Of a stretch of DNA of 64,000 bases, positions 11,564 through 23,821 are shown piece by piece. The notes below the pieces were generated by a model. It searched no databases, was not told the DNA's origin, and saw only the letters and a list, made by a program, of their open reading frames with translations. The stretch lies in contig OX291557.1 of NCBI GenBank assembly GCA_946406115.1, forward strand, positions 3,938,501 through 4,002,500, read 5' to 3'. The stretch is from Apoda limacodes. Lineage: Eukaryota; Arthropoda; Insecta; Lepidoptera; Limacodidae. Numbering within the stretch: position 1 is the stretch's first letter; the number at the start of each line of letters is the position of its first letter. A program made the position numbers and the translations under genes.

Positions 11564-12322
11564 GTAAGTATCTTACTAGTGATTCGGTTAATTTTAATTG
11601 TGTCTCTGAAATCACAAACAGTTTTATTGGAATTTTAATACTGTGTTAGTTTCATAATTTTATTTCTTGAATTATTGGGGATAACTATGTGATTGCTAGC
11701 TATTTAAATGTTAAATGAAATGACGTATGCTTAACTTTGCACCTGACAGAAAGGAAAAGAAAATATGATGTGTCAGTGTTTCTGCTTTAGAGGGCTTTTA
11801 ACTTTTAAGTGGATAATGAAGTCAGATTAATGTTTTTGTTAAAATATAATTTATTCCATATAGTTTCTTTGACTAGTAAAAAATTTAAAGGTATTATTTT
11901 AATTTCAGAACGATGAAATAGCTAAAGTAATCCCTATCGATTACCAACTTATCTACTACGGATGTCCAATCCTGGATTTTCTTTATTTCATATTTTTAGC
12001 TACTGACAGACAGTTTAGGAAAGATCATTTGGAGCATCTTAAAGACGTGTACTATTATTCTTTGGAGAAATTCCTAAAATACTTCGATATAAGTATGGAC
12101 TCAGTGTTTACCAGGAAAGAATTCGAAAAGACTTACAAAGAGAAATTGGACTTTGGTTTGATGATCAGCGTGATGATAACGCCTTTTCTTTTCGTCTCTG
12201 AAGACAATGTACCCGATTTAGGATCCCAGTCACTTACTGACCTTAATATAAATACTAATTCTGGATTCGAAGAAAGGATTCGAGGGGTGGTTGGTGATTT
12301 TATTGAATGGGGTTATCTGTAA
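10688..12322 (+). CDS. Ecdysteroid kinase-like (CHK/EcKL) protein, two exons
   Basis: This is a small-molecule kinase of the CHK/EcKinase-like family (protein-kinase-like fold). In insects such enzymes phosphorylate ecdysteroids and probably plant or drug metabolites in the cytosol. Joining 10688-11563 to 11909-12322 gives 429 residues, a normal length for the family. Visible motifs are G75-G76-N77-Y78 in the nucleotide loop, K103 in FIK (ATP lysine), F125/E129 of the helix-C region, the catalytic H279-G280-D281 with N286, and D303 in IDYQ (metal-binding). The intron separates the HGD block from the IDYQ block, starts GTAAGT, ends TTTCAG and is phase 0. An alternative start is M21 at 10748, which would fit the candidate TATA box better. 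The frame is intact with no stop or frameshift. The physiological substrate cannot be told from sequence. No related kinase gene lies nearby in this window. Confidence 0.88.
11564..11908 (+). other. EcKL intron
   Basis: A 345-bp GT-AG intron, from GTAAGTATC to a T-rich tract ending AATTTCAG. It is phase 0 and AT-rich, and I see no inserted element in it. Confidence 0.8.
11909..12322 (+). CDS. EcKL exon 2
   Basis: It encodes residues 293-429 beginning NDEIAKVIPIDYQ, with the metal-binding aspartate D303 and the helical C-terminal part. The stop is TAA at 12320-12322. The ATG-independent frame is open back to the acceptor, so the exon start is set by the splice site. Confidence 0.85.
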   Translation, partial: NDEIAKVIPIDYQLIYYGCPILDFLYFIFLATDRQFRKDHLEHLKDVYYYSLEKFLKYFDISMDSVFTRKEFEKTYKEKLDFGLMISVMITPFLFVSEDNVPDLGSQSLTDLNINTNSGFEERIRGVVGDFIEWGYL

Positions 12323-12358
12323 TTTATATTTTTAGGTGTAAGTATGAGTACATTACTT

Positions 12359-12402
12359 AATAAATATGTTTTAAATTAGGTGCAGGCATTTATGTAATAA
12401 AA
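12359..12402 (+). terminator. Candidate poly(A) signals of the kinase gene
   Basis: Two AATAAA hexamers (12359-12364 and 12397-12402) lie 37 and 75 bp after the stop codon, at a usual distance for a short 3' UTR. Confidence 0.5.
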
Positions 12403-13089
12403 TTGGTATAGTTTAAAAAGCACTTTTCTATGAATTTATATCTGAATATTGCGAAACTATAAACTTTTTAAAATAAGACTTAGCTTTGATCCTTTATCTG
12501 TAGCTTTCGAAAGAATTTTAAAGCAGTGTTTATTAGAAAACCCGGAGATGTATATATAATTTTAAAGTCATAATATCTCTATTCAAGCAGACAAACAGTA
12601 CTTTAGAATTGTCTATTTAACTTTGGCTAGTATTTAACTGTAATTAAAAAAGTCTTCATTTTTAAACAAAAAAAAATCCTAATCCTAATCAAAAATACTG
12701 ATTGCACAGCAAAATAGTTACCTCAAAATATTATTATTTTAGCAACAATTTGAGTTTGTGACGCATCGCTATTAATAAAAAAGTGAAGCATATTTCTGAA
12801 CGCATATCTTATAATAACTAGCGAACAATAAACTTTGTAATTCATTTTTGTTAAAACGTAGCTTCTATTTTATTTACGCATAAGGCAATTTATTTATGTG
12901 AAACACCATTTTATTATGTCATAATAATCTAATTTTTCACTTTAACTGAGTAAGATCTAAAGAACTAAAACTGATATATTAAGCCATTGGCGGTATCGCC
13001 GTTTGCACTGTGACATGCATTGCTAAATCTTTGAGACAAGCGTATAACTACTGGCAGGATCTACCGGGAGCTATAACGTTCATATAACA
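12403..13089. other. AT-rich non-coding stretch
   Basis: Intergenic sequence without any motif I recognise. Confidence 0.4.
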
Positions 13090-13320
13090 TAGATCCTACT
13101 CCCCGCCTGGCAGTGACTCACCTTCGGATTCGAGACTCACGCCGGGCGAAGGGACGCCCCCGAGAGCGACAACCTAAGCCAAGGCTCCCCCCGCGGGCTG
13201 CCCTTGAGCGTTGGACGCTATACGGGCTGAGGTTTCTTAAGAGTCTCGCCCAAAAAAGCCCGGTGAAGCAGTAATGGCTACAACAGCCACCTGCATAGTC
13301 AGTCAGAGAAAAAAAAAAAG
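13090..13320. repeat. GC-rich island, probable dispersed-repeat fragment
   Basis: About 220 bp of strongly GC-rich text (for example ACGCCGGGCGAAGGGACGCC) lies in very AT-rich surroundings and ends at an A11 run (13309-13319). On the minus strand it has an open, arginine-rich frame without any domain I know. The sharp boundary and A-run suggest a retroposed piece, perhaps the GC-rich 5' part of a LINE, but I cannot name the family. Confidence 0.4.
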
Positions 13321-13449
13321 GACCGCATCGACAAAAATTTTCATCATCGACGCAATCGTGTCTTTTATACAGCAGTTTATTTTTCATCATAAATGTTGCC
13401 AACACCATAAACAAAATTTCTGAGCGAGACATGTCAATGCAAACTGTTC

Positions 13450-15049
13450 CAATTTTGTTTTGGATAATCTACCGATTTCCAAGGTATCGCTTGAGGTAGG
13501 CACTTACTCAGCGACAAAGTGATAGAAAGCGTGTGATATTAATTTTCAGTGTGTTAGATCAACCTTATTAATAATTCTTTATAAATAGCAATGCTTTGCA
13601 ATAGTTATTATTCAATTTGCTGAGCGTGTTTTCTGAAGACATATATGTTGAGCGAGTTTTGAGATGCTGAATAGAAAACATATTGCAAACATAGTTATTT
13701 TGTTATATATCTGAGTATTACGTTTGTACGCTCTGGTTAATTTGATGTGCAATCAGTATAATTGATGTGAAAATAATATTTTCGTACATTGGACAACTTT
13801 TTTGTTGCGCATTAGAGGAAAACATATAATATTTTTGGATTATTTTTAGTACTAGTTTGGTTTGTTTGCATCACAATAATTATTTTGATGTAAACAATAT
13901 GTAATTGATGTAAATAAATTGGCGGGGGGTAAGTATCTTGATGTGCATTTAAAAATAAGTCTTTAACTGTTATACAAACAAATACTTTACCACGTACAGG
14001 ATACACATATAAGTATACAAATAAACAAACTTATACTCACTCATTATATTTTTTTATAGACCTATTAAAAATTAGCCTTTAGTATATTCTCGTATTTTAA
14101 GGAAGTATAATAAATAGGTATGTATGAATTAATTTTACAAACTCTGAAAAAAAATTTCTTGTCGTTTCGAATACTGATTTTGTCACTACTTATTGTGATC
14201 CATTCTTAATTTTCTTGGAAAATAAAGTCTAAATTTATGATTTAGTAGACCATAAATAATTGAAATTTCCAATCGATTAGATTTTATTTGATTCAGCCTG
14301 AGTTATCTCTTAATTCACTAGAAAAGTATTTTATAATTTCCAAACAGTTCAATGAAGAACTTGAATTAAATAGAATAAATTCCCAGAATAGGAAGATATT
14401 AAAATGAAAACATCTAAGTGGAGAGAGAACTTTCATGCTGTTACATTCGCTTACTTCTTGGAAATTTCTTCTAAAGACTGCAAAATGTATATTGCAGAAT
14501 ATATTTCCAGTAAATTAAAAGCATGTAAAAAATATTTACACATTTTTTTAACGTGAATGCGATGAAGGTCTTACACGCCGTACCGTGGGTATCACTGAAA
14601 AATTGTGACATAAAAACATGTACTTTTGAAAGCCTTATACTTCGAAAGTGTAAAAGTTATAAATATGATTATTATATCCTCGTAAATATCAGTCTAGCGA
14701 CAGCACAAAATAGTTTCACCCTTTCTTTTCTGCCGCCATGACGTCATAAACCCCAGAAGTGTGTGCACTCAAAATAAGGTGTGCGTCAGACGCTCCATAC
14801 AACTCGCGTTAGCTATATTAACTAAACTATATTTTCGTTGTAATCTAAACATTAGTTTAGTGCCAAAAATATCTCGATTGATATAACGCTGCTTTCAAAG
14901 CATTTATATGTTGACACTTCCCTCACTGTATATTTTGGAAGTTTGTATCTTTGTAAAATGTAACCCGTCTTTTAGTTAATGGTTACGAATGACGTTTCAA
15001 ACCTACGCGAGCTCACCATTTATTTAAGGTATTAAATATAATATGTTAA
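13450..15049. other. AT-rich non-coding stretch
   Basis: No supported gene. Short frames at 13812-14006 and 14553-14741 have no recognisable motif. Confidence 0.4.
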
Positions 15050-15515
15050 ACAATGTAAAATAGCGCTCATAAGCAAAAGCATTTATGGAATGACTCCACT
15101 TATTTATGGAATGACTCCACTTATTTATGGAATGACTCCACTTATTTATGATATGACTCCACTTATTAACAATAAAATTCCTGATTCTTTGAAGGAGCTT
15201 CCACTAATTTTATCTAAAAAGAAGTTGACTACAGTTCTAATAGAAAAATGTTAATACACGGTCAACACTTTCTTAAATGATTCCACGTATAATATATATT
15301 TTTTAATTTTTAATAAAAAAAAATTAATTTTTAAAATATGTCATACTTACATGTAGTCATTTGCTTGCTCCTTTAATCCTTTAAAATACTTGTAAGCCGC
15401 CAACAATGGCAAAGCATAGAGACCCAATAAAATCTATCAAGATCTGTAATCTGTATGTTATTATTGTACTGTACTGTTTCTGTATAGTACCTATGTTTTT
15501 CAAATAAAATATAAT
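15050..15515 (+). pseudogene. LINE 3' end with in-frame 21-bp repeat
   Basis: After a tandem repeat the plus strand reads INNKIPDSLKELPLIL, then a KKL-T--L-EKCYYT-like stretch with a premature stop. This resembles the C-terminal tail of the CR1-like reverse transcriptase seen on the minus strand at 23822-24178 (LPDMLK--PI--FKKEL pattern). A 3' UTR with AATAAAAT follows to about 15515. The rest of the element is absent, so it is a 5'-truncated relic. Confidence 0.55.
15081..15164 (+). repeat. 21-bp tandem repeat, four copies
   Basis: ATTTATGGAATGACTCCACT plus T is repeated four times in direct succession. The fourth copy carries GATAT for GGAAT. The unit is a multiple of three and lies in the frame of the LINE tail, encoding IYGMTPL repeats. 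Confidence 0.9.
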
Positions 15516-16089
15516 ATGTTCTAGAACATATTAGCACAGCAAAAGCCGAGATTAAAACACAAAAAAAGCTATAGTTAAAACTAAATACTTTTTTAGATTA
15601 ATTTCACTGGTTTAAAAATAAATGTTTCTTATTAAATTTTTGTTTCTATCTGGTCACATCAACATCTACCCGAAGACTGTTGGAAATTTTCTCTCTCCAA
15701 AAAAGTGACCATCATTTCAAATATATTCTTACAGTTCTCTACAGCCAGATTTTCCACATTTTCAATATTAACCTCGAGTTTTGTTGTTGCCTTGCGTCGA
15801 TTGGGATTCGGCGTTCGTTGCGGAGAAATGGACGACGGTTACATATTAACTTACAATTTTAATTACGTGAATTTCGAATGTCTTATCCAAAGTAAAATAT
15901 CCTACAACTTAAAATTTACAAAACGAACCTGTTTGACGTATAAAGAAGGAAATTTTGTCACGGAACACTAGAATCACTGACGAGCACTATTCTAGAATAT
16001 TCATCTAAATGTTACGCTGCATTGGTAGATAAATATCAGTTACGTCATGTATTCTACTACTATTGTGACGTAGGCAACCTTATTACCTT

Positions 16090-16660
16090 ACTAACACTAG
16101 ATTTTGCTAGTAACTTCGCCGGGATGGATAGCTACATCGATTTATCGCCCCCGAAACCCCCTGTACACTAAATTTAATGAAAATCGTTGGAGCAGTTTCC
16201 GAGTTTTTTTTTTTTCTAGCTCCTGTCTACTGTTGTTGGCCGCAGATGGCCTTTACAACTACACGCGGACTAACTTTTGCTGCGGTGCTGCTTGCACTCT
16301 TCAGCGAAAAGTTGGGGCGGTTTGCGCAAGGGTGTCCTAGACACGAACCTCGGCTTGGGCAACCGCTCTTAGAAACTATAATTTGTATCTAACTAAATTT
16401 TACCGCCGTTTCGGAAAATAGCAAAGGCGTTCTGAAGAGAAGAAACGGCAAGAAACTCAGCCCTCGCCTATTATTATTTAAATCTAACTAGTCGAAGCGC
16501 CCGGGTATATTAGTGAACCTAGTATACCCGCGCGCTCGAGTGTGTGTGTGTGTGTGTGAAAACTAAACTGTCTAATGTTCCGTCTCCGCCGGCGGCGACG
16601 TATTCTGTATATATTTCTATAATCTGTGAGTTTCCGAGGTTCAGGTTATAAATATATATA
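16090..16660 (+). repeat. Composite of dispersed repeats with (GT)n
   Basis: A first block contains GTTGGAGCAGTTTCCGAG, like the GGAACGGCTCCAACGATTT segment at 40650. A second, more GC-rich block contains CGTTCTGAAGAGAAGAAACG and GGCAAGAAACTCA, a widely dispersed lepidopteran repeat segment. A short (GT)9 run lies at about 16540-16558. The frames at 16104-16392 run through this repeat and are not a gene. Confidence 0.5.
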
Positions 16661-19600
16661 CATGTATGCAAAAATTGCTCGTTTAAAGGTATTATATATT
16701 AATTTCTTCAGTAGATTTGGATATCCCAGGCAAATTGTAAGTGACAATCTGCCCAAACTCTTGTAATGGGTTTTGAAAGTTTATTCAGCCGAACAATATA
16801 CACTTGGTGTCAAGCATGTTGTCACTTCGATTTATTTTGCTATTTTATAGATGAGAGTGAGCAGATATTATTATAGTACAGCAGTGACACGAACCGTGCC
16901 CTCGTGTAGATATAAGTTACAAATTTTACTTAGATAACTTTACCTCGCTACTTTAAATTCTTTCTCGAAAATATTAAACGTAAAAATACACAACTGTAAA
17001 AGACTATTGGCTTATTCAAAATGTTAGTAAAGCCAGTATCAAAACAGTTTGCTAAATTTATTCAGGTGTGAATTAGATCGCAGTCATTATTTTATACTCA
17101 GTGTGGGAAGCGTGGAACTGAATCGACCGCTCTGTCAAGGTCATGTCGCCATTAAATTACCTTACCTTTGAGTACAGGCACTTAAATTATAGCTCATTGG
17201 CAAACTAAACACAACAAAGGTAACCAATTCGAATATGACGTGTTTCATGTTGGAAGAACTTTAAGCCTGTCATAAGCAAACAAATTTCTATGTGTTTGTA
17301 CTGGAGTCTATTGTATAACTATGTAATTATATAATTCTAAATGTAGTCGACTAAGTCCTTCGAAAAAATGGCCTCAGTGGTACTCAGTATTTTATAAATA
17401 TATCTTTGGTGTCAAAGATCATAGCTTTACACAGATTATAGATAAGTTACTCCAGAGTTCAATTTCAGGTAGAGACTTTGTTAATCACAATGTATGTTTG
17501 GTGAAATGATGTCTAGAGTCCATCCATCCATCCATCTGGGACCGCTATAAGCTTATAACCTACATCATTGGAATCGATGAAACACATTATACATGAAATA
17601 TTTGTTTATCTCGGTATGTTTTTTTTGCTAACCACGATACTTTACGTTTGTAATATATCTGACCAACCCCTTGGGAGGTTGGAGTGATGGTAGTATATTG
17701 AATAATCACGTCAGTATAAGCTTGTGTAGATGAGCAATCAGATTAAAAAAACAACATTTATTAATCAAAAAGAATATAATACACTACGTTTTAATTTTAG
17801 TCAATGACTGTCAACTTCCATTGGTAAAATTACATACAAACCTTTACATTTTTTAGACTTTATAAATTTTTAAGTCTCTATCTGCCAAAATTGTTTATAA
17901 TAAATATGTATCTATACGTCGCAGCCATTGGCTTAAATTAGCCAGTTTATTGGGCGCCGTTAGGTAATGGGGTAATAAGGGTATTAGTTAAGTATGGAAA
18001 AGAAATTATTATACCACTGGCACAAGAGAAACTGAACCTAACCTAATATACATGACTTATAAAGTGCGATTTTTGTTCCTTTCTTTTCCTAATTTAACCA
18101 AATGGATGTATAACATAAATATGTTATACTGTGAAAGTCTGAATTTAGTATATGTTAAGATGAACTGGTGTATCTTGTCATACACCAATTTTGCTGGTGT
18201 ATGTGCAAAATATTTTAGGGCTTTTGACTAAATTGATCATTCGCCGGTGCATGTTAACACACACCACATTGATTTTGTTAATCTTCGTTACAACAATAAA
18301 AGAAACTGTATGCGCTGTTTAAATAAATCCTAGTCCCAATCCTGTCATATACTTATAAGCCTGTCTGTTTGTTATGTTGTAATAGAGGATCCAATAGACA
18401 TAATAGTAAGGAAAAGGACAGAGAAGGACATTAGATTTATTTTATTCTGATCTATAGCTTCCCGCCACAGCAGAGCAACGGGGAGACTTTATTTTGGTAC
18501 AAAATTACCTGGTGGGAAGGATAAGATTCCCTTTGGATTTCTTTTCCTCTGATGATGATTATAATTCTTTTCTTTTCGTATTTTTTTTTAATAAGTTTAG
18601 TCCTAATGTGTGACGGTGATTATTAAATAGTTGTCATTCTAATAAGTGTCATTACTATTTATCAGTCATGCCGCTCAACATATACATTACGAGAACGGAT
18701 CTGGAACTAAATATACACATGAGGATTGCGTATATTCAAAAAAATGTCGGGGTGTATGTTATTATTACCCGGTGTAAGACACAAACAATAAACTAAAAGG
18801 TCTTTTACCAACAAACTTGGTGGTTGTCAACATCCGCCGGTGAATCTTAAAATTTGTAGCATTTTGGACATTTACAGTCAAATATATATGCCTATGTATA
18901 AGATGGATAAACTCCGACGCCGTTTGACAGATCACCATGAAACTTGACACATTGATTTTTTAATGTTGGAAATTTTGCTAAAACTTGCCACTGGAGAGCG
19001 CTGCAGCACATATGACAGAAGAACTTTTGCCATGCCAGCAATATTACTCTATATAACTAGCTGGTCTGGCAGACGTTGTTCTGCTTTTTCCATTGCTGAC
19101 ATCTCCCGTCGCATCGTTCGCTTGCGCTATAACTTCGTCTTCGCTCAGGGTTCTTTCTAACTTTTTTTTTGCTCGATGGTAGCGTAATGTTGAATAGCCC
19201 ATAAACTTCCTCCAGAATTGTGCTATAAAATTAAAAAAAAAAAAAACCTTTTCACCGCACCAGCACGAAAAGGAGAGTTTTGCTGTCCAAATTCAGTGAG
19301 CAAAATCGAATTTACCTCACCAATGAGGTAAAGTAATTCACTGTTCGAACATTGACTTTTGGATTCAACCCGATGATGAAAAAAAAAACAATACAATGAC
19401 TGGTTAGAAACCAATTTCGGGACAAATACTTATCCTTGTTCATTTTAATTAAGAATATAACTACATAGCATTTTTCCGTTTTTAAGTGAGTTTTTATAAA
19501 TTATTAGTATTATTAAAAATATATACAGCTAACTTAAAAAATATCATACGTTGTTTTGATAGCAATGGCAGAGGTTGTAGTAGGTACAATTCCGAACGTA

Positions 19601-19690
19601 ACCGCAATTTAAAACAAAAAAACAAAGTAAAATGGCGGCAAGCTAGGTTTTGGAACATAAGATTGTTTATTTAATTAATAATTCTGTTTT
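16661..19690. other. AT-rich non-coding stretch
   Basis: No supported gene. A repeat-like GC-richer block around 18960-19160 (GAGAGCGCTGCAGC and CTGGCAGACGTTGTTCTG) has no coding motif that I recognise. Confidence 0.4.
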
Positions 19691-19699
19691 GTTTGAAAA

Positions 19700-19849
19700 A
19701 TGAGCGATACAAGCTACGAAGATATTTCTCTGACACCAGAAGAATTAAGACAACAAGTCTCTAATGCCGAACTTAACTTTTTACCAGAAAAGTCACGTGA
19801 AAATATTTTTCTCGCTGGTAGAGGTGAAAAGTGTATGTTGGACGCGTGA
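19700..19849 (+). CDS. Short frame resembling the N-terminus of a tyrosine-recombinase-like protein
   Basis: A 49-codon frame starts MSDTSYEDISLTPEELRQQ and continues with an N-F-LPEKSREN stretch. The combination of LTPEELR and LPEKS is what I associate with the N-terminal region of KIAA1958/Crypton-type tyrosine-recombinase-like proteins that are frequent in Lepidoptera. Similarity stops after about 35 residues and no recombinase catalytic domain follows. It could be a 5' exon, since a GT follows the LAG codons, or a truncated element. The identification is from memory of the family pattern and is tentative. Confidence 0.35.
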   Translation: MSDTSYEDISLTPEELRQQVSNAELNFLPEKSRENIFLAGRGEKCMLDA

Positions 19850-21734
19850 GCAATTTTTTTGGTCTCGTGCCTTTAAATACCTCGCTATGCTCAGTAGTCT
19901 ATATTTAAATATGTTCCATTTCGTTCGTGTTTCCTACCAGGCTTAAATGCTTCAATAGAATGAACTTTTACTTAGAACTTTCAGACTCCGACTTTCTAAA
20001 CTAGAAATTTCAGAAATTACTATTTAATACAATGAATATATATGTTTTATCATTAGAATGTAGCATTGAACGTAGACTTTAGCTAATTTAGCAATGTCTT
20101 CTGAGGAATTTGAAAATATTTTCACTTTTAAATATATTTGCATCGTTGTGGTCTTAATTCGTTGACGCTAACAACCGCATAATTTATTCTTTCATCAACT
20201 TTAGTGCGGCGTTTCGTAACTATTAACCTTATGACCATGGTAAATTTAACAGCCTAAAAGAGCAAATATTTAGTAAGATTTTAACCGAGTTATAAAGTTA
20301 AATATATAAAAAGACAAAAGAAAAACTGTACAGTACAGTAGGTATTCGCGTATAATATCATTCATTTTCAACAGAAAGGTATCTATTGTTGACTTTGTAA
20401 TATCTCTGACCATCTCTTTGGAGATACATGTCATTATGGTATTTCTTATTAACAAACAAATAAGACCCCAAATGTAGGACATAAAATCAAATTCCAGTAC
20501 AAAACCAGCCATCAGAATTTAATTTTTTTTTAAGAAAGTTGTGGTCAAATAGAACCCGAAATATGTTGATTATAAAAATTAGTCTGGCAGCAACAACCGC
20601 ACGTGTAACTTCTCTTTGTGTCTTTATATCGAAGAATTTTACGAAACAAAATGCGCACCAACTTAGGTTCGCTATTTTCAATTTTAAAACATTGATAATA
20701 TTTGTATGAAGCACCTTCGAATACACAACAGAACTTGTTTTATGTTTTGGACAACAAAAGACGTTTTTATTAATAAATAATTCTGAAAACTAATCAGTTC
20801 GATTCCGGATTCAGGGTAGTCGATTGAAATGCCGATGAAGAATATCAGTTAATTAGTTCTTAAAATACCCGATCACAAAAAAGATCACGTACATTCATAT
20901 ATACACAAACATCACACTGAAAATAGCCGCTAATGATTCCCCAGGTAAAGAGAAACGAAAAAAAACACAAACTCAGCAATTTCTATTTTTGAACCCATTA
21001 TTTTCATTTCGAAGAATAAACACTATAATCAAATAGACTAAAAAACGATAACTAACTGTTCAAAATGGTTAAAACTAAATTTATTGAATTAGAATTTGTT
21101 TAGATAACTATAACTAGAAGTCGTCACTGTGACACATGATAAGAAGTTTGGACATAACTTCGCACACAGTCTGGATTGCCATTCTAAGAGACAATGCTGC
21201 AACTGTTTTGGGCACAATACCAGCTGACAGCGATTTAGGACAAGACAAGTGTATTATTTGTTTATAATTTTATATAAGTATTTAGTATATTTATTTATTA
21301 GTCAATTTATTTTTAGTTTATTTTAATAAAACATAATTAAAACAAACTAAGAATAAATTATTGGTATATGTGTTGTGTTTTATGTATAGTATGTTATTTA
21401 AGCCTTTATTGGATTTTTAATGAGACAAGAGTTTGGTTTGAACATCGATAAATCGGCAAAAGTAAGCGGCGAAACTTGAACCGCCTTTGGGCCGTAAGAT
21501 GTGGTGTAAGACCAAATTATCTTTAAATACACACCTCTAAATAACCTCATTTACGAGCAAGATAAACTTTTTATCACGTCTATTCAAAAAGTGCTGGATT
21601 AAAGTTGCACTTTTATTCCCAGGGATGCAAAGCGATTTCAATGTGGTATGTGAATATTGTTAGTAAAATGTTTCAAACACCAAAGAGATCGATCACGAAC
21701 ATTGCATAAACAAGTAACTGGCTATTTAATAAAA
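19850..21734. other. AT-rich non-coding stretch
   Basis: No gene or named repeat recognised. Confidence 0.4.
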
Positions 21735-22026
21735 CTAGCTGGCTGCGCGCGGACCAATAAAAAAAAAGTAAGGACCGCGTGAACTATATTCCACCTTTAT
21801 AATTGTTTACTCAAATCCGTATATATGATGATACTTTTATAAAAAATAGTGCGTTTAGCTACCTACCTCTTTTCTCACAAAGGGTGATAAAAAGTAGAGT
21901 GTATCACTCGGTCGCAAAATTATTTTGCCTCTTCCCCATCCTTAGAATCCTTCAATCCAAGTTGGATTCAAAATAGCGCCTTCGCCGTAAAAATATTATT
22001 TTAATCCCTTGTGATACAATCTACTG
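21735..22026 (-). mobile_element. Dispersed element, copy A (CTAG-ending)
   Basis: On the minus strand it runs from AGTAGATTGTATCACAAGGG to a GCGCGCAGCCAGCTAG end. It matches the copy at 55140-55484 in the other orientation. Shared blocks include ATAATATTTTTACG, TTTTGCGACCGAGTGATACA, TTTATAAAAGTATCATCA and GAGTAAACAATTA. The GC-rich CTAG end followed by T resembles a Helitron 3' end, but no TC 5' end is visible. Confidence 0.6.
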
Positions 22027-22029
22027 TAA

Positions 22030-23205
22030 TGTCACGACCTATTTTCGACAATGAGTCATTTTAAAAAGCCTCCAATAATCAGGATTACGTCAATACTGGT
22101 TTTAATTCAACGCAATAGTATAAAAAAATTAACTGCTTGAAACATGGATAAGTTAAATGGTGAAAAAAAAAAATTATCGAATTCAAATTTCATTTCTTAT
22201 CATCTATTTAGTTATCTCTCTTGTGTACCATACATTATATGTAAACAAAAAACGGCTAGGTTTCATTATTTGTTTACAAGATATATATTCGGAACAATAA
22301 CAAGACTGATTTAAGAAAATAATGTTATCAATCTTCAATATCCGAGATGGATACAGTTCATGTGCTGTTTCATGTTCAGGTGTACGGAACGGTGACAAAA
22401 TTGAAGTGGAGTGCTTATTTCTTAAAAAATAATATAAAAATGAAAAGTGAACAAAATCAAGCCAAGCGTTGCTTAAAAGCTTCTGCAGCCGGTAAAGATA
22501 AAAATGAAATGATAACATTGAACGCGGTTACCTTATACCATCCCGGCGATAATGTACGTTACGCCAGCCCTCGGGTCGATATAAGGGGCATCACACACCA
22601 CCGACGGACAGCTCATGACCCACTATTTACGTGACACTGGAACGTTTATTTCGTTATCCGCAGTTTGGCCAAATACAAGTTATAAACATTTTATGTTACG
22701 AAACTATCTTCGTCTGTGTCTGGTAATAGGTACGTGTAATATTTTTATTTCATAACGTATTTAGCTTATAAATTTAGGGCATCTCATGACAGTTACTTTT
22801 ATCGACATTATCATGAATTTTTTGTAAGCAAAAATTTAGGATCCCATAATGATACGATGAAGTTAAAAATTATTTTACTGATCCTGACAGCAGAATATTT
22901 AATACACATAGGTCTATTTGTTGGTATCTGAAAACGTGTCTTCGATTTAATTAGAAACAATTTCCATTGAAAGTGTTCGTAAAGCTTCGTTATTGTGTTT
23001 TGTTTTCAGATTCCATGAACAAAAATTTAGTTAATTATGGAGATATCATTAAAAAAATCAATACACTTGCTCATAAAGCAGTCTTTAGGTACTGCACCGT
23101 TTTTAGCATTCTTAGACCATTTCACCACGTCAGCATATTAATAGCGTCCATAACGCACTTGTGCCAATTTAAAATTTAAAACTAATTTCATTATTTTTTT
23201 AAATT
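22030..23205. other. Non-coding stretch with unassigned open frames
   Basis: Frames at 22347-22634 and 22967-23179 have no recognisable motif. No supported gene. Confidence 0.4.
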
Positions 23206-23821
23206 TTAGAATAGAATAGAATAAGTCTTTATTTGCATAGAATATGGGTTACATTAATGATATTACATAATTTTTGGTCCATACATATTCAACCATTTTA
23301 GATGGTGTGCAAAAATATCTTAGAAACAATTCCTAAAAATTACAAATTACCATTACTATACGTGAAGAAAATACAATTTACAATTATTTTGCAAAATTCA
23401 AAAAAATTACATAGATAAATAAAATTATCATTTGAAACATATCATTAAATTACTTGTATTAAAAAAAAAAAAAATTATGCTACTTGAAACTTCAATATTA
23501 CGGTAAAGTATGATTAAAACTATGTCAATATACATATATTATTATTACCTAATTTTGCTAATAAATTTAATTAAGATATTGGCAGAGGCAAACAACATAA
23601 GATGAATTGATATTAAAAATGTCAAACAAAATAAAGTAATATAAAGAAAATCGTAATCATTCTGTCAAAAATTGGAAGGTTTTTTTAAATTATGTCAAAA
23701 TTCGAAAGTTTTCAAAGTATGTCAAAATTCTAAAGTTGTACAAGAAAATATTTTAAATTAAAATAAGCATGACATTTATATCCAATAATATAACAAAAAA
23801 TATTATACATATTTTAACAAT

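Noticed and set aside
13118..13432. 104-codon minus-strand frame over the GC-rich island
   Set aside because: Arg/Gly-rich composition reflects GC content; the frame crosses the A-tract into AT-rich sequence and has no domain.
22347..22634. 95-codon plus-strand frame
   Set aside because: No motif, no supporting splice sites or partner frame; kept as unassigned.
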